From NCBI GenBank assembly GCA_018857735.1, contig JABMCL010000598.1, forward strand, positions 97,001 to 161,000: a stretch of 64,000 nucleotides of DNA, read 5' to 3'. Below are positions 44,295 through 54,640 of this stretch, in pieces (the stretch's first letter is position 1; every line of letters starts with the position of its first letter). Below the pieces are notes generated by a model that ran no database searches, was not told the DNA's origin, and was given only the letters and a program-made list of their open reading frames with translations. Position numbers and translations under genes: made by a program. The stretch comes from Alviniconcha marisindica (Eukaryota; Mollusca; Gastropoda; Provannidae).

Positions 44295-44705
44295 GCACTG
44301 AGACAGACCAGTCTGTGGAGGTTGTATCAAATGAAATAAACAAGAGACAGACCAGTCTGCAGAGGTTGTATCAAATGAAATAAACAAGAGACAGACCAGT
44401 CTGCGGAGGTTGTATCAAATGAAATAAACAAGAGACAGACCAGTCTGCGGAGGTTGTATCAAATGAAATAAACAAGAGACAGACCAGTCTGCGGAGGTTG
44501 TATCAAATGAAATAAACAAGAGACAGACCAGTCTGCGGAGGTTGTATCAAATGAAATAAACAAGAGACAGACCAGTCTGCGGAGGTTGTATCAAATGAAA
44601 TAAACAAGAGACAGACCAGTCTGCGGAGGTTGTATCAAATGAAATAAACAAGAGACAGACCAGTCTGCGGAGGTTGTATCAAATGAAATAAACAAGAGAC
44701 CTATC
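44295..44705. repeat. 44-45 bp minisatellite, about 9 copies
   Basis: GAGACAGACCAGTCTGCGGA then GGTTGTATCAAATGAAATAA and ACAA, nearly identical; the last unit is truncated. Confidence 0.96.
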
Positions 44706-45359
44706 AAATGAAATAAACAATCAGGTGCCGGGAAACAGTGAGCACAGTTTCTCTCTCTGTCAAAGTTACAGAACTCTGGTATCACAAGCCTATGCTGGAA
44801 ATGGCAGTCAATGCCCACAAACTATCTGCCAGATGTGTAGAGTAACCCTTTGGTTACACTTAGTGACTTGTTAAGAACCAACAAGTACTGTGATTTGCCA
44901 GACCAGTTTCATCCAACCGCTGAGTAGTCAAAATTGCCCGTCTTTGCCACTTTACTTCCTTCAGGCAGCGCAGCACAGTTAACTTCACTAAGCATGCAAC
45001 ACCCAAAAACTGGAAACCTGCTGTGTAAGTTGTTTTCAGCACAAAAAAAGGGCTACAGCCAGTTGCCTCTCTCTACACATGCGTTTCTTGTCCTAGCCAA
45101 GGTGAAGCTGGTGGTCAGTTCTGTGGTTAGCAGTGCAACGTGTGACTGCTGGTAAAAATGGAGGTGAAAGTTTAACTTCAAAACCAGTCTTTCATCCTAC
45201 ACCACATTCAACCAAAAAACCACAGATACAGACACACATTTCATAATTTGCAGAAAAAAGAAGACTTTGACCTCCAGATATAGATGGGCAGACAGACACA
45301 AAGTGACAGACTCAAAACACTTTCTGACCCATTATTCATTACATACATTCATCCATCAT

Positions 45360-45755
45360 GCACATGCACACACACTGACACATACATACTGACACACACC
45401 AACACAAATACATGCACACTGGCACAAATGCACACTAACACACACAGGTACTAACACACGCTAACTGACCTAACACATGCCAACTGACCCCAACACACAC
45501 CAACTGTCCCTAACACACACACCAACTGACCCAGACACACACCAACTGACCCTGACACACACCAACTGACTCAGACACACACCAACTGACCCTGACACAC
45601 ACACCAACTGACCCTAACGCACACCAACTGTCCCTAACACACACACCAACTGACCCTAACACCAACTGACCCTAACCCACGCTAACTGACCCTAACACAC
45701 ACACCAACTGACCCAGACACACACCAACTGACCAAGACACACACACACATATGAC
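45360..45755. repeat. CACCAACTGACCCTAACACA repeat
   Basis: About 15 irregular units of 20-30 bp built from ACACACCAACTGACCC. Ends about 20 bp from the 45777 splice donor. Confidence 0.92.
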
Positions 45756-45776
45756 ACGCAAAGGACCAGGACTCAC

Positions 45777-46879
45777 CTGGAGTCTTCCAGGCCCTGTGCG
45801 GTGCCCGCCAGACCATGGCCGTTGAACGAAACTTGGAGTGAGGAGGAAGGGGCCGCCGAGCGAAAGTCATCCGACCCAAAGCTGGCCCCGCTGTCCTGCT
45901 CACTCCAGAAAGAGGCCGAGCTGGTTGCCATGATGCCTGGCGCGGTGGAGGATTCCATGGTGCCAGAAATGTCCATAGGTTCCGGTCTGTCGCTGGGGTC
46001 CTGCTGGTTAACCTCAGGCTCTGCCGTTAGGGCACCCTCTGTGTTGCCATTGGCAACCACCGTACTGGCAGACATGTGGCTAGGGGAGGAATGGGAGGAT
46101 GAAGAGGAGTCCTCGCTTGTGTCAACGTCTTTCTCTTCATTCCTGTTCATCACCTCTTTGCGACTGGAGTCGACGGTGCCCATGTCAATCATGCTGGACG
46201 ACATGCCATCACTGAGCACTGAGGTGTGAGTGCCGCTACTGTCCCCTTGCCCCTGGCTGCTGCGCTCCAGCTGGCTGAGGTTGGGCGTGCTGACCGAGTG
46301 GTCCTGGGCCAGCCCTATGCGAGCCCCCACCTTCGACTTGCCCAGCAAGTTCTGCAGCAATGGGGATTTGAACCGGGGCCCACCGCCTGGGGAGGCACCA
46401 GCGTCATCTTTGCCTTCCACCAACTTCTGCAGCAGGGGAGACTTGAACTTGGGCTTGTCCGCCCCATTCTCCGGTGTCTCTGCTCGAGGGGTAGACACAA
46501 TCGGGGACATCTCCGACGCTGGCTCCGGCTTTTCTGCTGGCTCCAAGCCGTCTCCCTCTTCAGACCGTGAGGGTGGAGGTAAAGCCGGTGCAGTTTCTGG
46601 GGCTGGAGTGGAGACGGGGGATGGTGCTGTGCCCGGTGACACAGATCTGTCGGCTGGTGACTGGCTACGCTCCTCTCCTTTGTCGGCACCGTCAAGGCCA
46701 TCCTCTTTCTCTTCAGGCTTGGCTGGCACCGGCGATGCAGCAGACACAGCTGGAGTGATGGACTGAGTGGAGATGGCCAGCACAGTCTTGTTGCTGGGGT
46801 CAATGGGCGAGGCATCACTGGAGGCAGTGGATGCAACGCTCTTTGTGGGGGAGCTGGTCAGCGACTTGGTGGGTTCCTG
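45777..46879 (-). CDS. MAP7: MAP7-family long Ser/Pro/Glu-rich exon
   Basis: The acceptor GTTTGTTGTGCAG precedes CAGGAACCC (phase 0); the donor is CTCCAG|GTGAGT (phase 2); 1103 nt, 367 codons. The sequence is mostly disordered: Ser/Thr/Pro-rich (SPADRSVSPGTAPSPVSTP), acidic patches, and a Ser-rich run EDSSSSSHSSPSHMS. Two copies of a short motif stand out, PKFKSPLLQKLVEGK at exon residues about 133-147 and PRFKSPLLQNLLGKSK at about 158-173. There is also HSVSTPNLSQLERSS, a likely phospho-site segment. No folded domain is visible. Its place between the MAP7 domain and the conserved tail agrees with the family's variable linker. Open in frame over its full length with no stop. Confidence 0.88.
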
Positions 46880-47280
46880 CTGCACAACAAACAGTGGACA
46901 TCAACACCTCACCACACACTGATGTACAAGGACACTTTACACACACATGCTGCACAACAAACAGTGGACATCAACACCTCACCACTCACTGATGTACAAG
47001 ACTTTGCACACACCTGCTGCACAACAAACAATGGACATTAACACCTCACCACACACTGATGTACAAGGCACTTTACACACACCTTCTGCACAACAAACAA
47101 TGGACATCAACAATTAACACACACTGATGTACACGGAACAACTGACACCATACCCACACTGATGTATGCTTTACACACACTGATGTACAAGAAACAATGG
47201 ACATCAACACTTTACATACACTGATGTATGCTTTTGCACACACTGAGGTACAAAAAACAATGGACATCAGCATTGTATAC
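46880..47280 (-). repeat. Minisatellite made of the 46.88-kb acceptor (about 67-70 bp unit)
   Basis: On the gene strand TTTGTTGTGCAG, the exon's own 3' splice site, is repeated in the upstream intron at about 46950, 47016 and 47083, each followed by CATG, CAGG or AAGG. The copy at about 47016 matches the true site through CAGCAGG. More degenerate units continue to about 47275. Confidence 0.92.
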
Positions 47281-47544
47281 ATGAAACCAAGATGCACAGA
47301 TGTAGATCAGTGCACAACTCAGCATTTAGAATAGGCAAACCAGTGTCCTGGTTGGCCCATCACATTACCTCATCTTCTATGCATTTGACCCACCAGGTCA
47401 GCAGACAACAAGTATTTGTCAGTTTGGGCACCTTGTCACACCCAAGGTGTGAGCACATTTTGTCAGGCAACAGACAACATTTGACTGATGTATGTCACTG
47501 GTTTCTTGGGTTCTCATCTGTCTCAGTTAGTCCTAGACTCCTAC

Positions 47545-48015
47545 CACAGACCAATCAGGACATCAAGCCTTGATACCCTTACAGGTCATCATACCACAGA
47601 CCAGTCAGGACATCAAGCCTTGATACTCTTACAGGTCATCATACCACAGACTAATCAGGACATCAAGCCATGATACCCTCACAGGTCATCTTCACCTACC
47701 ACAGACCAATCAGGACATCAAGCCTTGATACCCTTACAGGTCATCATACCACAGACCAGTCAGGACATCAAGCCTTGATACCCTTACAGGTCATCTTCAT
47801 CATACCACAGACCAATCAGGACATCAAGCCATGATACCCTCACAGGTCATCTTCATCCTACCACAGACCAGTCAGGACATCAAGCCATGATACCCTCACA
47901 GGTCATCCTACCACAGACCGATCAGGACATCAAGTGATGATACCCTCACAGGTCATCTTCATCATACCACAGACCAGTCAGGACATCAAGCCATGATACC
48001 CTCACAGGTCATCTT
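47545..48015. repeat. About 50-bp minisatellite, 9-10 copies
   Basis: ACCACAGACCAATCAGGACA then TCAAGCCTTGATACCCTTAC and AGGTCATC, with an optional TTCATC insertion. Confidence 0.95.
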
Positions 48016-48324
48016 CATCACAGTTTGCATCCCTATGGAATCTTTCGGTTACGATGCAGTTTTAGTATGTAAGATCTACTGACCGGTAACGTTGAGTCCT
48101 ACTGACCTGTAACTGTTCTTTACTGCTGTTACTGCCTTCAGTCAAGCTCAGTGGAACTGGTCTGCACAGGTAACGCTCACTAGATACTCTCACTCTGTGA
48201 CGTAGCACATTCACTGTGGCCCAGAAAAGTGTAACATCAGTTTATTCTGCAGGTAACACTACCGATGACAACTCCCTTTTTTTGCAAGTCAATAACGGTG
48301 TTGAACTGTATAAAGGTGACTGAC

Positions 48325-48381
48325 CTTTGACCCATCACCAGCGTTATCTGTCTTCACTCTCTTCATGATCATCTCCAGTCG
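48325..48381 (-). CDS. MAP7: MAP7-family exon: end of MAP7 domain
   Basis: The acceptor TTGTTTCAG precedes CGACTGGAG; the donor is AAAG|GTCAGT; 57 nt, 19 codons, phase 0 at both ends. It encodes RLEMIMKRVKTDNAGDGSK, which matches the human MAP7 segment RLEEIMKRTRRT at the C-terminal end of the MAP7 domain. This small exon fixes the reading frame expected at the end of the 49.5-kb exon and so exposes the one-base deficit there. Confidence 0.9.
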
Positions 48382-48519
48382 CTGAAACAAAGCAAGGTTG
48401 TATGTGTAAATGTCGCTGCTGACCCTATGGGGATTACCTGAAATAGTTTTAGTCCATCCTGAAGTTCAATCTCACTTCCTGTGAAAACAGTGGATCCCTG
48501 AAGAGTTCCCATGCCTGAT

Positions 48520-48895
48520 GGCTTATGGCCAGATCCTGAGGATGGGGTGATGGGCATGGTCAGATCCTGAGGGTGGGGGTGATGGGCATGGCCAGATCCT
48601 GAGGATGGGGTGATGGGCATGGTCAGATCCTGAGGGTGGGGGTGATGGGCATGGTCAGATCCTGAGGGTGGGGGTGGTGGGCATGGTCAGATCCTGAGGG
48701 TGGGGGTGATGGGCATGGCCAGATCCTGAGGATGGGGTGATGGGCATGGTCAGATCCTGAGGGTGGGGGTGATGGGCATGGTCAGATCCTGAGGGTGGGG
48801 GTGGTGGGCATGGTCAGATCCTGAGGGTGGGGGTGGTGGGCATGGTCAGATCCTGAGGGTGGTGGTGGTGGGCATGGTCAGGTCAGGGGCAAGGT
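48520..48895. repeat. 31-32 bp minisatellite, about 11 copies
   Basis: GGGCATGGTCAGATCCTGAG plus GGTGGGGGTGAT. Confidence 0.96.
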
Positions 48896-49070
48896 CAGGT
48901 GGGGGGAGCATGGTGAGGTCATGGGGGGCATGGTGAGGTCATGGGGCATGGTTAGGTCATAGGGGGATGGTCGTTATGGATGGGGGGGGGGGGGGGGGGG
49001 GGCATGGTGAGGTCATGGGGGAATGGTGAGGTCTGGGAGATTGGGCGTGGGGGGGTGGGGGGAGGGGGGG
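48896..49070. repeat. G-rich degenerate repeat with poly-G
   Basis: GGGCATGGTGAGGTCATGGG variants and a poly-G run at about 48982-49002. Confidence 0.9.
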
Positions 49071-49385
49071 TATGGTCAGATCCTGAGGACTGGGGGGAGA
49101 GGCATGGTCAGATCCTGAGGACTGGGGGGAGAGGCATGGTCAGATCCTGAGGACTGGGGGGAGAGGCATGGTCAGATCCTGAGGACTGGGGGGAGGGGCA
49201 TGGTCAGATCCTGAGGACTGGGGGGAGGGGCATGGTCAGATCCTGAGGACTGGGGGGAGGGCATGGTCAGATCCTGAGGACTGGGGGGAGGGGCATGGTC
49301 AGATCCTGAGGACTGGGGGGAGGGGCATGGTCAGATCCTGAGGACTGGGGGGAGGGGCATGGTCAGATCCTGAGGATGGGGGAGT
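49071..49385. repeat. 32-bp minisatellite, about 10 copies
   Basis: GGCATGGTCAGATCCTGAGG plus ACTGGGGGGAGG, a sister of the 48.5-kb array. Confidence 0.96.
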
Positions 49386-49486
49386 GGCATGTCAGGTGGT
49401 GAGGAAGGACGAGGGTGGTGGGGGAGGGCACGAGGCATATTTCCCCACTGTCAATAACTAGTGTTGGCCATCCATCAGTTCCTCAC

Positions 49487-49590
49487 CCGTTTCCTTTCCA
49501 GCCGTTCTTCCTCCTCCCTGCGTGCCTTTTCCTGTCTCTCCATTTCATGACGCTCGCGTCCTCCCGGGCCTTCCTCTCAGCTTCCTCTTT
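49487..49590 (-). CDS. MAP7: MAP7-domain exon with a 1-nt frameshift
   Basis: The acceptor TTGTTTGCAG precedes AAAGAGGAAGC; the donor is AAACGG|GTGAGG. The preceding exon ends in phase 0 and the following one starts in phase 0, so a length divisible by three is expected, but the exon is 104 nt. The first part reads KEEAERKARED in the expected frame; the second part reads ERHEMERQEKARREEEER in another frame, and its end joins cleanly to RLEMIMKR. The shift lies near 49550-49556, at GAGGACGCGAGCG. As written, the downstream frame would be lost. The intact coding character on both sides favours a sequencing/assembly base error or a recent allele over an old pseudogene. Confidence 0.85.
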
Positions 49591-50695
49591 CTGCAAACAA
49601 CAACCATGCAGTTACATTCCTCTTCTTCCTCTTTCAGCAAACAACAACCATGCAGTTACATTCCTCTTCTTCCTCTTTCAGCAAACAACAACCATGCAGT
49701 TACATTCCTCTTCTTCCTCTTTCGTTCAGCAAACAACAACCATGCAGTTACATTCCTCTTCTTCCTCTTTCAGCAAACAACAACCATGCAGTTACATTCC
49801 TCTTCTTCCTCTTTCAGCAAACAACAACCATGCAGTTACATTCCTCTTCTTCCTCTTTCAGAAAACAACAACCATGCAGTTACATTCCTCTTTTTCCTCT
49901 TTCAGAAATCAACAACCATGCAGTTACATTCCTCTTCTTCCTCTTTCAGCACACAACAACAATGCAGTTACATTCCTCTTCTTCCTCTTTCAGCAAACAA
50001 CAACCATGCATTTATATGCATCTTCTGGCTCTGTCCATAAGCAACAACAACATTCAGTTATACTATTCCTCCTCTTTCTGCCAGCAACAACAACAATGCA
50101 GTTATATTATTCCTCCTCTTTCTGCCAACAACAAAAATGCAGTTCTAGACCTCTTTCCAGCTAGACCTCTTTCTGTATGCAGCACCAACAGTGCAGTTAT
50201 ACTTTTTCTGTATGCAGCACCAACAGTGCAGTTATACTCTTCTTCCTCTTTCTGTATGCAACACCAACAGTGCAGCTATACTCTTCTTTCTCTTTCTGTA
50301 AGCAACACCAACAGTGCAGTTATACTCTTTCTGTAAGCAACACCAACAGTGCAGTTATACTCTTTCTGTATGCAGCACCAACAGTGCAGTTATACTATTT
50401 CTGTATGCAGCACCAACAGTGCAGTTATACTCTTCTTCCTCTTTCTGTATGAAACACCAACAGTGCAGTTATACTCTTTCTGTATGCAACACCAACAGTG
50501 CAGTTATACTCTTTCTGTAAGCAACACCAACAGTGCAGTTATACTCTTTCTGTAAGCAACACCAACAGTGCAGTTATACTCTTCTTCCTCTTTCTGTAAG
50601 GAACACCAACAGTGCAGTTATACTCTTCTTCTTTCGGTATGCAACACCAACAGTGCAGCTATACTCTTCTTCCTCTTTCTGTATGCAGCAACAGC
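49591..50695 (-). repeat. Minisatellite derived from the 49.59-kb acceptor
   Basis: Proximal block (to about 50030): about ten 44-bp units that on the gene strand read GGTTGTTGTTTGCTGAAAGA, i.e. the exon's acceptor and first bases with AG changed to TG. Distal block (50170-50695): about fourteen units of roughly 35-50 bp reading TTGCATACAGAAAGAG or TTGCTTACAGAAAGAG, which keep the AG. Ser/Phe/Leu-rich plus-strand frames across it are periodic only. Confidence 0.93.
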
Positions 50696-51345
50696 GCTCC
50701 TCTTCCTCGCTGTGTAAGCAGCAGCAACAAAGCAGTGACATCAACTACAGGCACGCTAGCTGTGCACTGCTGCTGAACTGTTCACCACGGTCTGCCACCA
50801 GCACACGGTCAGCCATGGTTCTCAAAAGTCACGTGACCGGAACAAGCTGTCCGCTCTTCGGTGTTCATCCTGCTGCCTGATGTTCAGGTCCCAAGGCCCA
50901 GAGTATCGATGGTTATGCCACGCCGTTCTAAGCCCTACTGACCATCCTCCAGCCCCACCAAAATCTGTTACGCCATGACCCACTCCACTGCAGATCTACG
51001 TCTACAGCAACAGATCAATCAACGAGCAAGACCGTCCATCAATCGGTCACTTGTGAGCATGATCCACCAACGACTGAAGACCAGCGCCAAAGCCAATCCC
51101 TGCCCTCTGTCCATTCCTGCCCTCATGCTGCCGTCAGCAAAAGCAGCACCGGCTGCAGTACTAGCCAGCCATATGAACAGAAGAGAGGTCTGTGATGAAG
51201 CCTAGCTCAGCCTCTGTCATCTTGTGCAGCAAAATACACCTGTTGTATGCCTGGCGACACTGCGAAGCACAGCGTTACTGCCTACACACGCCCAGTTTGT
51301 TTGCACTTGGTCTGGTTCAACAATCAGTGGATACGGTAGACAGTC
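50696..51345. other. Intron sequence without recognised features
   Basis: Non-repetitive; plus-strand frames up to 115 codons start inside the minisatellite and show no domain. Confidence 0.45.
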
Positions 51346-51349
51346 AGAG

Positions 51350-51500
51350 CCCTCACCGGGACCCTAACCTTGAAGATATGAAACCAATCCTTTCATGTGA
51401 CACTCTGACCCCTTGATGATGCACCACCATACCAAGTTTGGTTACAAAACATTCCATAGTTCAGAAAGGTATCATCCAGACAAAAACCTGACAGACAAAA
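51350..51500. repeat. Dispersed repeat fragment (TGACCTTGACC family)
   Basis: ACCCTAACCTTGAAGATATG, CATGTGACACTCTGACCCCT and CCAAGTTTGGTTACAAAACA match modules of the 24.1-kb repeat. Confidence 0.5.
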
Positions 51501-51534
51501 AGGTGGCTCCAATATACCCCCCTTCACTTTGTTA

Positions 51535-51990
51535 ACGAGTGTAGAACAACAGCTTCCTACACTAAAAACAGCTTCCTACACTGAAGCACATAGTCTACAG
51601 GGTGTAGAACAACAGCTTCCTACCCTGAAGCACATAGTCTACAGGGTGTGTGTAGAACAACAGCTTCCTACCCTGAAGCACATAGTCTACAGGGTGTAGA
51701 ACAACAGCTTCCTACCCTGAAGCACATAGTCTACAGGGTGTAGAACAACAGCTTCCTACCCTGAAGCACATTGTCTACAGGGTGTAGAACAACAGCTTCC
51801 TACCCTGAAGCACATAGTCTACAGGGTGTAGAACAACAGCTTCCTACCCTGAAGCACATAGTCTACAGGGTGTAGAACAACAGCTTCCTACCCTGAAGCA
51901 CATAGTCTACAGGGTGTAGAACAACAGCTTCCTACCCTGAAGCACATTGTCTACAGGGTGTAGAACAGCTTCCTACCCTGAAGCACATAG
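51535..51990. repeat. 41-bp minisatellite, about 10 copies
   Basis: GTAGAACAACAGCTTCCTAC then CCTGAAGCACATAGTCTACA and G. Ends about 40 bp from the splice donor at 52026. Confidence 0.96.
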
Positions 51991-52025
51991 CCACCAATCT
52001 TCTAAAATCCACTGCAAGAACTCAC

Positions 52026-52206
52026 TGCTAGTCTCTCCTGCTCATGCCTTGCAGCTTCTTCCGCTTTGCGCGCCTCCTCAGCCTCAATGGCCCTCTGGAG
52101 GCGTTCCTCCTCTGCCTTTCGCGCCTCCTCTGCAAGCCTCATCGCCTCCTCATCTTGGCGCCGCTGTTCCTCCTCTTCCTGGCGCAGCCTCTCTTCCTCC
52201 AGGCGT
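52026..52206 (-). CDS. MAP7: MAP7-family exon: central MAP7-domain coiled coil
   Basis: The acceptor CTGTGTTCAG precedes ACGCCTGG; the first base completes a Glu codon from the 53-kb exon (phase 2). The donor is CTAGCA|GTGAGT (phase 0). 181 nt, 60 full codons. The product is an uninterrupted charged helix (RLEEERLRQEEEEQRRQDEE ... EEARKAEEAARHEQERLA) with the Glu/Arg/Lys/Ala composition of the MAP7 domain, which in the family binds the kinesin-1 stalk. Charged single-helix sequence is not specific by itself; assignment rests on neighbouring exons and phase continuity. Confidence 0.88.
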
Positions 52207-52991
52207 CTGAACACAGGAAAAAAAGAAAAAAAAAACATCACCATCAAAGCAGCAAGAACTATAGGTACTGTTATTACTACCAGCGCCTTGATAAATGGTC
52301 ACGAGCTAATAGCCTTCTTTTTTCCTGCTCTGTAATACCATTGTTACAATCATTGGTACTATTTCTGCTGCTGTTATTGTTAGTATCATCAGTATTTCCA
52401 AAACATATCACCAATAGCTTGGGAGAAAAAAAAATCAACAAGATTTGTTGCTAGGCATGGCAAAATCCCCCCCCCCCCCCCCCCCCCAACTGAGTGCATA
52501 TATACTAGATACAAATCAGTGTTATTGTGTTCTTATCAGTAAACTATACACATGCCCACTTTATGTGCACTAGGTCTGGTTAGAGGTAACAGTACAGCCA
52601 CACATTCCATTTGGTTGCATGACATCAGTGGTACAGAAAACAATAGGAGACAAAGGTTCAATGGTTCAGAAAATACCATCCAGAAGAACAGACAACCTTT
52701 GCTATGACCCTGACTACAGCAATCCCATCTTTCCACAAGACACTTTGGTTTATGATGATGCACCACAAAACTAAGTTTCCCCGCAAAATGACAGTGGAGT
52801 CATATAAGCCCGCGCCGTGCCCTTGAGCTTGAAGACGGTCAGTCTTTGCACATGGCACTCCACCTGGTGATGATGCACCAGCATGCCAGGTTTAGTTCCA
52901 AAGGCCAGTGGTTCAGAAGACAGGGCTAGCCAGAGGGACACACTGACACAGCAAGTACACCTGATGAGAAGGGAGGAAGAAGGTGACTTAC
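52207..52991. other. Intron with poly-C and a dispersed TGACC repeat
   Basis: Poly-C at about 52468-52487. From about 52560 to 52900 there are two modules of the dispersed repeat (CATCTTTCCACAAGACACTT; AACTAAGTTTCCCCGCAAAA; GGCACTCCACCTGGTGATGA). Confidence 0.6.
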
Positions 52992-53353
52992 TCCTCTTCT
53001 TCCCGCCGCTTCCTCTCTTCCTCAGCCTCCTTCTCAGCCTTCTCTCTGGCCTGTCTCCGCTTCTCCGCCAGCTTGGCCTTGTACTCCTCCGCGCTGATGT
53101 CCCCTGTCGACTTCTCCATGGCCGAGGGGGCGGGGCGGGGTGGGGGTGGGGGCGGGGCCCCGCTGCCCCCATCTTCATCAGCCCCCGGGGTGGGGGACAG
53201 AACACGCACGGGTGTGCGGGATGCCGGGGTGGAGGGGGTGGCGTTCCCCGGGGTGGAGGGGGCAGCAGCACCTGCCGAGGTGGCGCCATGTGACGGCTGT
53301 TGTGACTTTGCTGACGATTCCTTGGGGGTCCTCTCTCTCACCGCCGGCTTCTG
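52992..53353 (-). CDS. MAP7: MAP7-family exon: start of MAP7 domain
   Basis: The acceptor CTACCCTCAG precedes CAGAAGCCGG (a CAGCAG tandem acceptor, so the start may be 53353 or 53350). The donor is GAGGA|GTAAGT (phase 2). 362 nt, phase 0 at the start. The N-terminal half is a Pro/Ser/Ala-rich linker (TPGNATPSTPASRTPVRVLS; a GAPPPPPPRPAP run). From about exon residue 82 it becomes MEKSTGDISAEEYKAKLAEK then RRQAREKAEKEAEEERKRRE, matching the opening of the MAP7 domain in human MAP7 (EEATRLLAEKRRLAREQREK). This is the most diagnostic exon for the family. Confidence 0.9.
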
Positions 53354-54110
53354 CTGAGGGTAGTACAATGTGTTAAACACCAGCGGAGGACAACACACGC
53401 TAAAATGTCTGCAGACATGCAGCAAAACACATTAAACCTGCAGGGCATAGCAATGGATATTATGCTTCAGCAGAGGATAGCACGACAGTAAGTCTCCTGC
53501 TGAAGACAACAAAAACAACAGATATCAAATGTTACACACAACATGTTACAACCCAAATATAAATTTCCCTTCAACAAGAACAGCATCCTGCAGCTGTCAA
53601 TCCAACAGGTTATGACAAGCATGACGAGCAGGCAGGGAAGAGAAACCCATGCAGGTCACACTGTCACATTCTTCATAGTGGGTGGGGAATGGTGGATATA
53701 GTAACAAAAAATGAGTCATCACAGGCTCAGCAAGACAGACAGACCTGTATAAAACTGCTCAAAGTTGCACTGCTTCAAGAAAACAAAAAAGATACCCCTC
53801 AGGCTGTTCCTATACAATGTAGAGTTCAATGGTGTACAGACATGTCCACTGTTGGTATCTTCTCTTGCCAGTATGCCAGGTAAACTGGCCTCCATATCAA
53901 CACCTTCAGCTAAATCACAGTCAGTGTCAAGCTATCTCTAAAGCAGGTGCCTTTATTGAGCAGCGTTTTGCATGAAGCAAAGCAAGTTCAATGCTGAAGA
54001 CCTTGCATCAGGTTATCAAAAAGCCATGAACATCAAAGGAGGCATGTGGCTGGTTGCCCAGTTAAACAAGAGGTTTCTAAGCCCTTCAATGGCCTCATCA
54101 CATGTACACC
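53354..54110. other. Intron sequence without recognised features
   Basis: Non-repetitive AT-rich sequence; no exon with family similarity. Confidence 0.5.
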
Positions 54111-54114
54111 TTTA

Positions 54115-54640
54115 ATACAACACCTGGCCACAGTCTGCTTGCTGTCTGGCCACAGTCTGCTTACTGTCTGGCCACAGTCTGCTTACTGTCTGGCCACAGT
54201 CTGCTTACTGTCTGGCCACAGTATGTCTGGCCACAGTCTGCTTACTGTCTGGCCACAGTCTGCTTACTGTCTGGCCACAGTATGTCTGGCCACAGTCTGC
54301 TTACTGTCTGGCCACAGTCTGCTTACTGCCTGGCCACAGTCTGCTTAGTCTGCTTACTGTCTGGCCAGAGTCTGCTTACTGTCTGGCCAGAGTCTGCTTA
54401 CTGTCTGGCCACAGTCTGCTTACTGTCTGGCCACAGTCTGCTTACTGCTGGCCACAGTCTGCTTACTGTCTGGCCACAGTCTGCTTACTGTCTGGCCACA
54501 GTCTGCTTAGTCTGCTTACTGTCTGGCCAGAGTCTGCTTACTGTCTGGCCACAGTCTGCTTACTGCCTGGCCACAGTCTGCTTACTGTCTGGCCACAGTA
54601 TGTCTGGCCACAGTCTGCATACTGCCTGGACACAGTCTCA
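54115..54640. repeat. 22-bp minisatellite
   Basis: About 25 copies of GTCTGGCCACAGTCTGCTTA plus CT, with deletions producing short units. The plus-strand frame (TVCLLSGHSLL-like) is periodic. Confidence 0.96.

Larger units (their letters stand above)
38816..45776 (-). other. Large MAP7-family intron
   Basis: A 7-kb intron. Apart from the listed repeats, the inverted repeat and the candidate nested first exon at 40.67 kb, nothing was recognised. 41.2-42.4 and 42.6-44.2 kb are AT-rich single-copy-looking sequence without exons. There are short G/T homopolymer runs at 41.45-41.6 kb and an (AC)n at 42318-42343. Confidence 0.5.

Noticed and set aside
49415..50880. Plus-strand Ser/Phe/Gln-rich frames up to 249 codons
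   Set aside because: They run through a splice-site-derived minisatellite antisense to the MAP7 gene.
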